Part shown: piece by piece, positions 37,101 through 48,087 of the stretch | Numbering within the stretch: position 1 is the stretch's first letter | How the letters are laid out: each line of letters begins with the position of its first letter | Origin: Hymenolepis diminuta | Lineage: Eukaryota > Platyhelminthes > Cestoda > Cyclophyllidea > Hymenolepididae | Length of the DNA: 64,000 bases | Assembly: GCA_900708905.1 (NCBI GenBank) | Contig: CAADRB010000037.1 | Coordinates: 493,188-557,187, forward strand | Direction: 5' to 3' | Position numbers and translations under genes: made by a program | Notes under the pieces: model-generated | What the model saw: only the letters and a program-made list of their open reading frames with translations | Databases searched by the model: none | What the model was told of the DNA's origin: nothing

Positions 37101-40100
37101 AAAAGAGAGATGACAGAGAGAGATACCTGACCAATACAAATCTAGAATGCACTTTCTCCACCCAACAATATAGATGACCACCTGAACCGATTAGTTCTGA
37201 TCAAAATGAGAACAACAAGAGTTGTTTGAAAGAGCGGCTCTAAGACACCATCCCCATATCCAAGTCAAGTGATATGGATACTTAATGGTCGTCGGAGTAT
37301 TTATATGTCAATATTATTTTTTAAATGTGATGTTAGAATAGTCACCGATTGTACAAACTTATACATTCCTGCATGCATCAGTGCAGCTAAACGCTCTGCA
37401 ACCATGAAACTGGGAGTGAAGTGCTGATAACGAAAACAGGTGAGAATGGAAATCAACTTCCTAAATGAACATACGCTGGAGTTGAGATTTGGTGAAGATG
37501 GGCATTTTAGCGAGCATGGATCGAACCTCCTCACTTCTTGCGAGACCAACTAGGCCACGACAGGCCAATGTTCTAATGCTGTCGGCTTCGACAACCGGCT
37601 GAGTGACATCCAACTTGTGCAAGAGGAGCATCAGACCATGTTGACGTCGAACAGTACTCCAAAGACGCATCTGCTGTTGAAGAAGTTCCGGAGGTGTGTG
37701 TGGAGGGGCCATTTTGTTGCGTCGACACGGTGTACCGTCAGGGGCTTCAATCAAGGTTTCATTGCTGTTTGGTCCAAAGGACTCCTCAAACCTGCGCTTC
37801 CTACCACTCATACGGTTCTAGAGAAAAAGACAGAGGGTATGAGAACAAACACTTTTCCGAAATGCTATTTCAAACCGCGGCACAAGTAACGACTAGATAC
37901 AATTCAAAACACAACGAGAATCAAAACATATCTTGGAGATTCTTTGTAGTGACCACACACTGATTCATATATCTGTGTCATAATGGTTAGTCGACGATTT
38001 CTACTGATGGTTCATCAACAAACAAAATCTATCAGCCTTCTTATCTTACCTCAATAGTTCCACTTTATCACAACCCGAGTCGCCTTTTTCCTTCCAATAT
38101 ACAATGCCTCCTCCACCTTTCCTTCTTACTTCTCACTCATTCTACCCCGTTTACCTAGTATGTGCTTGCAAACTCAACTCATGATGCTCTCATTTAGAAA
38201 AGGCTGTTGTACGTTATCAGTCTTTAGGAAAATTAATCGTTTTGTAAGGGTCAGACTCTAGAAGTAGCTCTACCGTCGGAATTATCACTGGACTAAGTTG
38301 CCAGGATAAATACGGTCAAGATTTCAATTTAATCCAACCGTCAAGATGAACAGAAAAAACCTGAATTAACAACACAAACGTTCAAGGTTCAAACTCCTCC
38401 ATCTTGAAGTAATCTTTGTGTTTGTAAAATCGTGTAACGTTTAACATTGTTATTTGTAAAGGAATTAGCTACATATGTATCCTGATAATAAGCTGTCTAG
38501 TGAACGAGACTCACGAATGAACTTCATTAGAGCATGCATAATGGAACCGGTGCGGTATACAACGACTTAGTTAATCGCGATTAAATGCTGCGCAGTAGGT
38601 CACTTGCTCGATCTCCTGAGATGTAACCGAATTCCTAATCTTTACTTCCTACGGCCTGCCAATACATTTCATTCACGAGGCAAGCAGCGAAGCCCTGACT
38701 TATCTGACCGGCACGCCTGCGAGATTAAGGCTTCACGTACTTGAATATTGAAGCTGACTATTATATCTCAGTGGGGAAACGGCTTACTCTGGGTGTAGTG
38801 ATCGGGTTCTCGTTGAGATCGGTGACAGAAGAAATAACGGTGGAGGCGAGTACGGGCTGATCGGGATGTTCCCTATCGTCAATTGCCCGATAGACAAGAT
38901 TCCCAATAAAGGAGAGAATTGCTTTCTGTACATTTACATCCCAACCCTGATCGTTGTCGCGCACCATTGAGATTAGCATTCTACAAGACCGAAAAAGTAC
39001 GATTAAATACATAGCAAATACCAATCAACAGCTGGCGACTCGAAATAATATTCATTTGAAAGGTAAAGTAGCGCTATTCTCGGTAAAACTACTTTTATAA
39101 TCGGACTGGGCTATCGGGTAACTTTTCTCAAATTAGAAGAACGAAGAGAGCTTCGTGGGATGAATAAAATGCATGCGCGAAGATGGAATTGTGCGTAAAA
39201 ACTAACAGAAGTACGCTTAAAGGAGTTGTCTGGTTTTGTCTCCCTTGTGAGTCACTCTGCGGCTGTTGAAGCTGAGCAGATCTGAGTCATCATGTGATTT
39301 ACTCCCCAAGTTAAGAGCTTTTTAATGAGTCTGAGTTTATGTTTACAACAATGTATCAGTAACCGGAATCGTTATCGATTGACAAGATCTTACCGCCATC
39401 AGCACGTCTATCAAACTCCTCCGCGGCTCGTTTTCAACTTGCTAAGCGACGCATTTATTTCTCAACGGCCAACTGGATCCTTTGCTGTCCCTTAACTAGC
39501 CCAACGATCTTGGACTACTATTAATATAAGGCTGTATTATCTCCAACTACTACCGGCCAGCTTCTCTCTATCAACAGGTCCTCCTACCCCCAGCTTTTGT
39601 AGCTCCTTCTCTTTCTTAACATCTGGTGACTAGTATTTTACCTATTACCTGTTACCATCGCCAGCAACATAAAAAATAGAGATAATTGTTTATATGAAAT
39701 GACAACTGAATACTGATTGATTGTGAACCTAAGTGGATTCCGCAGAAATACGACTAAATTTGTGTTGAAAATAAGTTTGAATCTTACTTCTCTTGTTCTT
39801 CCATAAAAATTTGGTCACTGTTGTCATGGATTCAATCGAAAGATAAATAGTTAAGTGACTTTCTGGCCACCTTCTAGGACATACATTTTAAATGTGGCCA
39901 TAGTCTACATCATATCTTCAAATCCAAGTAGAAAGTTTGGAATCAAATTACTTGGAACAAACTCATATATGCCTTGGAAATCGTCTCGATTCATCAACAG
40001 AAGATAAATGTGTGATTGGTAACCCTTCTCTTGTTACAATTCCCTACTTTTTATTACTCCATTTTATCAATGTTTAACCCCTTAAAATTAGCCTTTTACT

Positions 40101-43100
40101 TGTTTATTACTAACCATCTTCCACATCTCCCTTATTTGTCATTCTTTATGCAACAGCCACACCAGTACTTACAGTTTGGATCAATGGAGAAGACGATACA
40201 TACTCAGATCAGGTGCTATGGTCATATTCATTGTTCTTGTTGGGTCAGGAGATTATGACTACCGAGGGAAGATGACCACTTCTCTTCACCCTTTACCTCT
40301 TAATGCTTCTTAATCCCCATCTCTATGACTTATAAACTGTATGCCAATTTGTACTAACTTACCTTTCATAAAGACGTGATTCGGTTTCATCGTCCGGATT
40401 TTGGATATTTAAACCGGAAACCAATATCAGATTTATCGAGACTAACAACTTATTAATTTATGCCTCTTGGTCAAGATCAAGAAAGCCTCTAGTAGAAAGA
40501 AATCCTTGTGATTCAAGAGTTTGAAATCAACCGGAGACCATCTATCTGGAACTTTATTCAATTAATCGCTAGACGCGAAGTTGAGCATGAAAGCGAAGAA
40601 CCAGGAAAAAAATCACACGTTCTTCAGATCACATCCCTTACAAATCCCAAACATTCAAATACTTTACTCAAAAATAAAGAGAGAACTCACAGTAAACCGT
40701 TGACTTTATCCTGTTCGTTAGACGGCTCCACATTTGTCCTTCTCGTTGGTGGTACAGGTTCACTTCCCGATGCATTCAAGTTCGAGTTCGAACCCACATG
40801 CAACAAGGGGGCTGTAGTAGGTACCGGTTGTCCGTTTTCTTCGACTCCTATGACATTTTCAGAGGCAGATTCTCCTGTCTCCGTGTCAGAGTCATCCTCG
40901 TTCTCCGTTTCCACCGAAGAGAAATCATCAATGTCATCATCAGCAGCAGCCTGTCGTCCTCCACCTAATAATACTCGTAAAATATTGCTTCCACTGCGAC
41001 TCCTGAGTCCCCGCAAAGACCTTGAGTGATTAGGTCGGTTGGGGAATGAATAAACGTCAGTGGTAACGATGGTTTCTGCGAGGTTGTAGGAGAGAGCCAT
41101 GATGTTGAGGATATCCACAGCAAGCCTGGTGCAATCGTTTCGACCAGGCCAATTCTCGTAAGCGTACACATTGCGAGCAATAATGCGAAAGAGGAGAGAA
41201 ATCCCCTCCAGACGATCGAGATCGTGAATAATCTGAAAGACAATTTGGGGTCGCATTCGAGTGACGACCATGGAGATGAGACGAGTCATCTGATCTGTTG
41301 TGTAGCTTACTAGCTGCAGAAGTGGAAAAGAACCCCGAGTTAATAAATGAACCTAAAACAATAGATGGTAAAAGGTAACTACTTACTCGATTGTCAGCAG
41401 CAAGAGTCAGTTTCGGAGGCTCATCGAAAATGCGTCCAAGTTGGGGGTCAAGCGTATCTATCCAAGAGAGGAGACTGATCTCCAAGTAACGACGAACTGT
41501 CGTGAGACTGGCACGTACCACATGCCACGAAGTTGCATCCTTACCGACTGTTGAGCGATCTTCTGTCAGTCTGATCGGCAGAACGCACATCTATAACGGC
41601 AAAATTAATTAGTTTCTCTCTAATTAAGGTTTTCTTCCTTTGTACTTATAAATTATCTCCTGACTAACCACATCTGCCCAACAACGGGCTAACTTCCCAT
41701 TCAAGTGTATTGGAAACGTCACTACTGCCAAGGCATCACATACATCGCAATTTCTCCATTCTCAGACTATCCTCCCATATGAATTACCACGTTAAACACT
41801 CGAACCTCTCTCCCCCTTTTGATCTCTGGTGCTTTCTCAATAAACTCTGCTCCGAACTGTCTTACCTTCTCTTCATCATGTTATATGATGACGAGAGTTG
41901 GACTCTGCATTTTTACCTCTTCTTTAATACATCAATAAAAATCACAGGAATCACGATACGTACAACCACCTTCTCAGTAACTCATTTTTCTAAATAAAAT
42001 GGCAAGGCTCCGAAATCCAGAATAGATATTGTTCAACGATACCCCTGAGTCCACTGATTAAGAGTTTAGCATTTTGGCGTGTGTCGTTAATTAGGGAGAA
42101 ATTTATTAAATCCCAAAAACAATAATAGTTGTTAAAAAACTTTAACGCTTCCCTTTTACATTTAAATGAACATTGAATACTTATTGGTTGTAAACAAGTT
42201 AGAGTTGACGAAAGTATAATTGAATGTAAATTAGCAACTGCTCGGTCATTCGTCTTCTGTTCTCTCGTAGAATTTGACAGGATTTTTCTACCATTAAAAC
42301 TTCTCAAAGTCAAAAAAAAATACACAAGAGAGCAAATTAGGTGTTAGAAAATATCAGGAGACCACTTACGGCATTGAAGAGATATCGAAGTCCATTTCGA
42401 GCAGAAAAGAGACGATAAAAGGCCCCGTAGCAGAGAGCAATGTTGAGAAAGAAAAGAGCATAACATCTTGCTGATGGGTGGGAGCACTCCACCAACCACA
42501 GTGCATAGGACATGATATTATCAAGGAGGCCTTCACGCAGTGTGCACATCTGTAAACATAAAATGAAATACCACTAATACTTAATTGCTATTCAGTAAGC
42601 ACAAACATAATGGAAGATACAACTTACCCTTTCCATTGCATCTTCAAAATATGACGTATAATAGAGCACCACACTGACAGCCGTAGAAGCTACAGAAGGT
42701 TTTGGTACTTTCATCAGCAATTCTAGTCCCTGAGATTCAACAAAATCCAGATGAATGCATCGATGACAAAGAAGATTCGAAAGCAGCCTAAGAGCCTCAA
42801 AAGTAAGACGAATATCTCGACTGGAGTATTTGGGTTCCATAAAGTGGTAGACGTGTTTCAATACACCTCCATCATACATAAACGGCATTATCTATAAGGT
42901 AAAGATGCAACAACGCAGGACTTACATCTTGGTACTCAGCGAGAGAAGTGAGGTAGATCATACACAGACGAAGCTTTCCTTCCGTGTTAAGTGGCTCTAA
43001 GCATACATATCCCAGTCTCTTCCTAAAGTCCGTATCGTCTATTCCAGTAGGACCTATTACAAAGAGATATAGAAATATATCGCTGCAACAGCTTACGCTC

Positions 43101-43750
43101 AACCATTTCCCTATCAAGAGCCTTGGAGTAGATTACGAGTCTTTTCAATACCACAGAAACTAATTCAATGTTACGTTGCTTAGTAACATAGAGTAACTCG
43201 GGATTGTCAAGCATAGAACCAAGAAGCTGGAGAGCATAGCAATTGGTTGGTTCCACTTCACTTAAAGCCAATGCGTAGAGAGACGATAAGATGGGATCCT
43301 GGACTAGCATAAAAGAAAACAAATGATAAATAACCTACTGTTTCCGAGATTGTGACTGACAAAGAAACACCAGCCTGAATACAGCAGAATAATCTTGCAG
43401 CTGCACGAACTGTAGGATCGGAGGGATTTTCGCTAGATAGTAGGTACTCAGTCAAACGAGTTATGAAGCTATCATGTCCAGAAATAAGATGCAGAATAGT
43501 GCTGAAATCAGATTCATTTGACTTGCGAAGCACTTGTTTATCATCTAATGGATCTGGATCGGTGTGATAGTAAATATTCGCTTGTTCCTCAAATAACTCT
43601 GCGAGTCTGTAAAAAACCATATTACCCAAAATACAGCTACCTTGATAATATTTGAACCGGACTGTATCCTGTTTGGTTTCGTTCTGAACGCCATTGGCTC
43701 ATTAGCTTCTCGAAGCGATCTCGGACAGGATTCTCAGAGAGGGCAGACAT
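30923..43750 (-). CDS. DCAF1: DCAF1 (VprBP) orthologue, 19 coding exons, complete
   Basis: DDB1- and CUL4-associated factor 1 is the substrate receptor of CRL4 ubiquitin ligases and also works with the EDVP complex, mainly in the nucleus. Coding exons from the 5' end: 43641-43750, 43339-43606, 43097-43298, 42926-43053, 42628-42891, 42370-42549, 41387-41590, 40691-41352, 38788-38980, 37475-37817, 35939-36178, 35017-35243, 34192-34644, 33498-33784, 33263-33334, 32834-32921, 32438-32777, 31645-31883, 30923-31183. They join in frame to 1586 codons plus TGA; human DCAF1 has about 1507. Recognisable stretches include DPDPLDDK near the N-terminus, AMERMCTL, MKEPVLPDR, a LisH motif at about 914-946, NDGVVWDVR and SAVWDMR, DVKHPIVQLAVDTRDLRLAV, CRVYSIGQ and an acidic tail. 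Every donor is GT. The acceptor of exon 15 (33334) is weak and is the only uncertain junction. The start is chosen because the next residues align with the family N-terminus. Confidence 0.95.
32294..32372 (-). repeat. tRNA-like SINE fragment in a DCAF1 intron
   Basis: The minus strand reads GGTTAACTTGATCACCTGG, then AAGAGGCCACGAGTTCAGTA. This is the usual layout of a tRNA-derived SINE head with a worn B box. It lies in the intron between DCAF1 exons 17 and 18. Confidence 0.4.
32438..34644 (-). other. DCAF1: DCAF1 exons 13-17: WD40 propeller and WDxR motifs
   Basis: Exon 13 gives the entry to the propeller (IVESYFMNQHAQCPHP, then RRYIHSRFMPIFTVRD). Exon 14 carries a WD repeat ending LMCSRWGEPSLSL. 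Exon 17 holds HLVLNDGVVWDVR (about residues 1350-1353) and SAVWDMR (about 1390-1393). Paired WDxR motifs are the DDB1-contacting signature of CUL4 adaptors, so ligase binding is expected to be retained. Exon 15 (33263-33334) reads MGVFTLDVHFTEKP and aligns with human SVFDMKHSFTED. Its acceptor at 33335 has no pyrimidine tract, so its 5' edge may be misplaced. Confidence 0.9.
33925..34095 (+). repeat. Dispersed repeat R2, copy 2, inside a DCAF1 intron
   Basis: It matches copy 1 through CTTATGAGAAAC, GTGTGGCTGACCATCCA and GATGAGCGTTGAT. It fills about half of the 407-base intron between DCAF1 exons 13 and 14, on the strand opposite to the gene. Confidence 0.55.
35017..36178 (-). other. DCAF1: DCAF1 exons 11-12: LisH motif split by an intron
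   Basis: Exon 11 (35939-36178) carries LMKEPVLPDRMLEHAEFCRY and ends inside the LisH motif. Exon 12 (35017-35243) completes it. The motif reads QEELLEIIWRHLQSKG, then LHRTAAVLQQEAHL, and lines up with human KELLLLIRNHLISKG and LGETATVLTKEADL. LisH motifs mediate dimerisation, and in DCAF1 the motif helps ligase oligomerisation. The rest of exon 12 is a Pro/Ser/Thr-rich linker. The 695-base intron interrupts the Gly codon of SKG. Confidence 0.92.
40691..41352 (-). other. DCAF1: DCAF1 exon 8 with Ser/Asp/Glu-rich insertion
   Basis: The first part continues the helical repeats: NWPGRNDCTRLAVDILNIMA matches the vertebrate stretch with YYARNDTVRFALDVL. After the sequence ILRVLLGGG (about residue 583) comes a low-complexity stretch of about 85 residues. 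It is rich in Asp, Glu, Ser and Pro, has no clear counterpart in human DCAF1, and runs until the helical pattern resumes with LISMVRDNDQGW in exon 9. It is probably a disordered, phosphorylatable linker. The exon ends in GT-phase 2 at 40691. Its regular codons also produce a long open frame on the opposite strand, which I do not regard as a gene. Confidence 0.8.
42370..43750 (-). other. DCAF1: DCAF1 exons 1-6: N-terminal armadillo-like region
   Basis: Six exons encode residues 1 to about 384. The first two match the family N-terminus, with a leading helix, then LAELFEEQANIYYHTDPDP, corresponding to the vertebrate GDPDP element. Exons 3-6 carry helical repeat sequence with the family signature EALRLLSNLLCHR and ALWLVECSHPSARC. 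In known structures this armadillo-like region sits next to the WD40 propeller and takes part in autoinhibition and oligomerisation. The introns are 34, 40, 43, 34 and 78 bases, far shorter than those in the 3' half of the gene. Confidence 0.9.
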
Positions 43751-43770
43751 ATCCTATTAAAAGTTCAAAA
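43751..43770 (-). promoter_or_regulatory. Splice acceptor 3 bases before the DCAF1 start codon
   Basis: On the minus strand the sequence reads ACTTTTAATAG followed by GAT and the ATG. An acceptor this close to the initiator means either a non-coding first exon further upstream or, if the organism is a flatworm, addition of a spliced leader by trans-splicing. No spliced-leader sequence is in the window, so the choice stays open. Confidence 0.4.
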
Positions 43771-46700
43771 GGCCTCATAACGAAAGGGAATAGAAAAAAT
43801 CTGCTATTTCAAAGCAATTTAAAACAATCATGAAAACAAAATTGCTAAAATTCGTACTGGTTTATCCCTAAAATGACAATTTCTTTCCAATTCATCAACT
43901 GAAAAAGTTTATTCAGATCGCATGCTGAGTGAGTATAATTTTAAAATGAAATTATAAACCAAAAGATTAACTAAAATACTATTGAAAATGACACATAAAA
44001 CATAGCTAAATGTTCTTCTGTAAAATGCACGCTTTACCAGGCTAGAACCTTATTTATGGATAGTTGGGTTAGAATGAAAATATTTAAATAACGAGGGAAA
44101 TTTTGGCAGGATAATTTCACCCTTATCTAGCTTTTCATTATGTCTGCACCTTTCATAAACAGTCGGTGAAACTTAAAGAGGCAAAATTTCATGTGCGAAA
44201 ATATTTTGCATTGAAAATGTACGAAAATAACAAGACGTTAAATTATTAGACATTGTATTCTGCTTCGTTCTTTTGCGATTGAAATGTCATAATCTGGGAA
44301 GGAAGAGTAAATCTCTACAACTATTTCTATGAAAGATCGTAACAGGTAACAGGTTAATTTTTTTAGTGACAGTGTACTGATACTCTTTTAAGCGGCATAA
44401 ATAATCACATTCACGCAAAGATGAAAGAACCACAAAGGCTAAAATTGCCTCGTAAATGACTTGACCTATCATATTATCGTTGTTCATCTCTAATGACCGT
44501 GCGGTATTGCTATCTTTTGACACATTTAACTAATTATCTATTTTCGAGCAGTTTACTGCATGTTGCTCGAACACAAGCAATGATACAAAAAATGGAAAAA
44601 AAAGATTGAGGATATCAAAGTGTAGTTATTGGCATATAACCTCCTATGGTAAATGTGCCTGGTACTTAGTTTACCTAAGAATTGCACTTGGACTATTCAA
44701 AATATTTTGCGGGTGCTCCCCTATTATAAGTATTCATCTCACATTTCCTAGGAGCAATAGTAGAGAAATGTTCTTTATTTTATACTGATGGCGTTATAAT
44801 CTACTCTTCTCTCTAACGGACTCTTAAATTCCCCCAAGATACTGCACCAGTCGCAAATACGACCCGACAACTCCACAACAGAAAACGAGCCAAACCACCA
44901 TATCAAAATAAGATGCATGTCCTGGGTAACTTAAACCTTCATCAACACCTTCTTCCTCCTCCTTCACCTATTCTACCAACATTATCATGCCAGCTTACAA
45001 GAGAGAAAATGCATGAGGTTTGAGAAAACACCTTATACCGGCAAGCAGGCAAGTCAATCCGGCAGGGGCCAAGTAGAAGTTTCACCCATTTAAATAACAA
45101 TTTAAGGTTAGCAACTCTAAGAAGTGTTACAATGGCAACAATAAAAGAAATCAAATATCACTAATTTTGACAGTAGAGCTGCTTTACGATTCATGACGGA
45201 CAAAATAAGAACTGTACTCTTACCTTAACTCATTAAATATAGCAATTTATAAAATTTTAAGTTAATGATACTTCATATAATTCATATATGTATTTAAATT
45301 TGAAATCATGAATTTAAGTAACTATTAGAAGGGCAAGTGCGAATAGAGATAGGTGAGTATGTACCCCAAACAGCGCGAGAGTGTTAGTCACTACGTGAGA
45401 ATTAGGATAAACAGGGCCTATGTGCTAAAATGTGCCTACTATACACCTGTAAAATAGGGAGAGAAGAAGAATGCAACCTTAGAAATTCTGCTCTATTATC
45501 AGGGCGGTAAATGGGATTTTCACTGGAACCGTTTGCCATCAATCTAAATTAAGAAATGATGTCAATTGTCACGAGACAAAATCCTTCTACAGCGACTTAG
45601 TTATTTCTCCATCAATCAAACTGATTAATCTAAATCTAACCACCTGTATATAACATTATCAAAATGTTAATCATATAAGACAAACAAACAATCAGTAAGA
45701 GTGACTTCGCTGACTCGTGATCGACTACATTTTGACCCGTTTTTCTGCGCATGTTTGAACTATGTAAAAGAAAATTAACTAAAATTTCTGATTTAGATAA
45801 TAATTAATATTGTGTCTAGATAATCTCACTCATTGCAATAAGTATACCGTTTTCATCATTATTCAAGTAACAGATGTCTCTCCCGAAAATGCGGAAGAAT
45901 ATTTGTTAACTTTCCTTTTAATCAGGCCAGAAATCTCCGACTAATTATTTCCCATTAACAATAAATTATGATCGATGCTTTATCATTTTGACTAAATCTG
46001 GAATTAATGAGAAAGAGAGAATATCTTGTGAGTTGATACGATAAAAGTCTACTGAAAATACGAATTGAATTTGGAAGTAAAATAAATTAATTTAGAATTG
46101 GACAATTTTCAGAACATATTAAAAATAAAAGATCAAATAATTGGAAGTGAGTTTTCAAAAAAAGGTAAAATCAACTGATAATTGATAAAAAAATGAATAA
46201 ATATTCAAATAAAAGGATGACATGAAAGTTATTCTAGAATAGAGGCCGATAAATTTTTAAATAAAAAGTGTTTAAAAAAAGAAATAAGTGAAATTTGATA
46301 TACATTCTAAAATAAAGTGCGAAGCAACAGAAGAAAATATGAAATCAATCCACTCGGTTAATTAACCAGCCTGAGTTTAAGGACTGCCTGTTAAGATTCA
46401 TAATTGATTGGACGCAAAAGAGTTGATCGAAGGGAGTCTCTGACCGCCTGGTGAGACATTCAACATTTCCATCTTGTCAACATTCTGGTAATGTCCAACA
46501 ACGTAGACTATCGCATGGAAATGAACTGGTAGAGAAAATTGATATGCGCCGTTCTTTGGGAGAAAGGTACGCCATTGTTAAATCTGGAGTCTACCTTCTA
46601 TAGTCAACCCCGTAAACAATTACATGAAGCAGAGCAACTTGCAATTTCTCCTCCTTCCTCCCCATTCATCACTAATCAAGATATCGGTACCCGGAATGTT

Positions 46701-48087
46701 GACGGCATCACAGCTCATCCTTTTTTAATCAAAGGTGGCGGAATGAACCATTTACAGGGACGCAATAATTCTTCCTTTAAAGGCTACCTACTTAATTGAA
46801 GTCCAATGGAAAAGAAAAAATAAAAACTTGCCTTTCTCAAACTTCGCTTAAATGAGCACGGATACAATCTGAATACCAATTGGTGAAAACAAAAGTATCG
46901 TTTTCGGTTTCAACACAGATAGGTCACTGTCTAACAATAATCATATCTGGAAAAGATGACATCGGACTCGTTGGGGGTTTCCATCAAATCCACTTTTCTT
47001 GACCTATTTCATTATGAGTGAGCTCGACCTTAATATTTTTGTTTTGAACTCGGAGGCACTCCGTTGAGTAACTCCCCCACCCCCACCCCCACCCCCGAAG
47101 CTGTCAACCTGACCTGACCTGTTGATAACACCTTCGAATGACACAAATGGGTTCTTTTCAAATCTTTACTACATACACCCCACTGGGTCCCCGCAGAATC
47201 ATACTTCTGAACGCCACTTCGACCCACCATTATTCGTTCCTTCTGGTCCACGACTCTATTATTGTTTTTAACCCCATCTGAGTCTGTGTTCATTCCTACT
47301 TCTACCTTATTCTGCAACGCATATTAACCACCAATTGAAGAGAAAGGCTCTTCGCAAACGTGTGTGAGATGAGAACCACGGCCAATCAACAACTCCCTCG
47401 GCCTGGACTTGGATTATTCTAATAAAACATCGGAGAAAAACATAAAACCCATCAAAGAATCCCGCAAACAACTTGGCTTATCCATTTCAGAAAATGAGTT
47501 GCACGCTTCCGACCACTCTATTCATTGCAAACCCAATAAGGGGGAAAAGTCGTAATTTTTGTCGATGTTATTTAATGAGCATAATGATAAGGGACCGGGG
47601 AAGGGGAAGCTGAGGAAAAAATAACATCAATCAGGGTGAGGGGGGGGAGGGGCATGAGACAGTTTGGCAACTGTGCAGAATAATGTATCTCCTATCATTT
47701 TGTTGGCAAGAGGAATAGGGAGAGAGGAGATAGTATCTTCTTAAAAAGGGTCAAATGAAGTGAGAACACTACTTTCACGCACATTGAATGAATCTGTTTG
47801 TATTTAAAATGGCCAATCACGATTAGATAAAAATAGAGAACATTAGAATGATAAGTGGCAGAGAGGAAAGATAGCAAAAGAGAGGGCACATATTTCAGGA
47901 TTATAGATTAGCGAAAAGAGTGTGAATACGTGATTAATGTTAGGACAGAGCGAGAAGCTGTATACAAAGAGCAGACATCACACTCACAAAACAAACACAG
48001 ACAGAAAATGGCTGTGATCATCAAAAAATGAGGGACATCTGAAAGTAGCAAGCTAAGTGTGATGATGATGATGAAGACAAATGGTGG
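43771..48087. other. Spacer between DCAF1 and the bHLH gene
   Basis: The two genes are in tandem on the minus strand, so this stretch should hold the DCAF1 promoter and the bHLH 3' UTR. It is very AT-rich (45.2-46.4 kb especially). No coding exon was recognised. The C-rich tract at 47.1 kb is the only distinct element. Confidence 0.45.
47074..47096 (-). repeat. (CCCCCA)n tract, G-quadruplex motif on minus strand
   Basis: Four runs of five C are separated by single A. The minus strand therefore carries four runs of five G with one-base loops, an ideal quadruplex motif. It is about 1 kb beyond the stop of the bHLH gene, on that gene's sense strand. Confidence 0.85.

Noticed and set aside
40508..41029. 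173-codon open frame on the plus strand
   Set aside because: It is antisense to DCAF1 exon 8, whose Ser/Asp/Glu-rich codons give few stops on the opposite strand. The minus-strand frame has the family homology.
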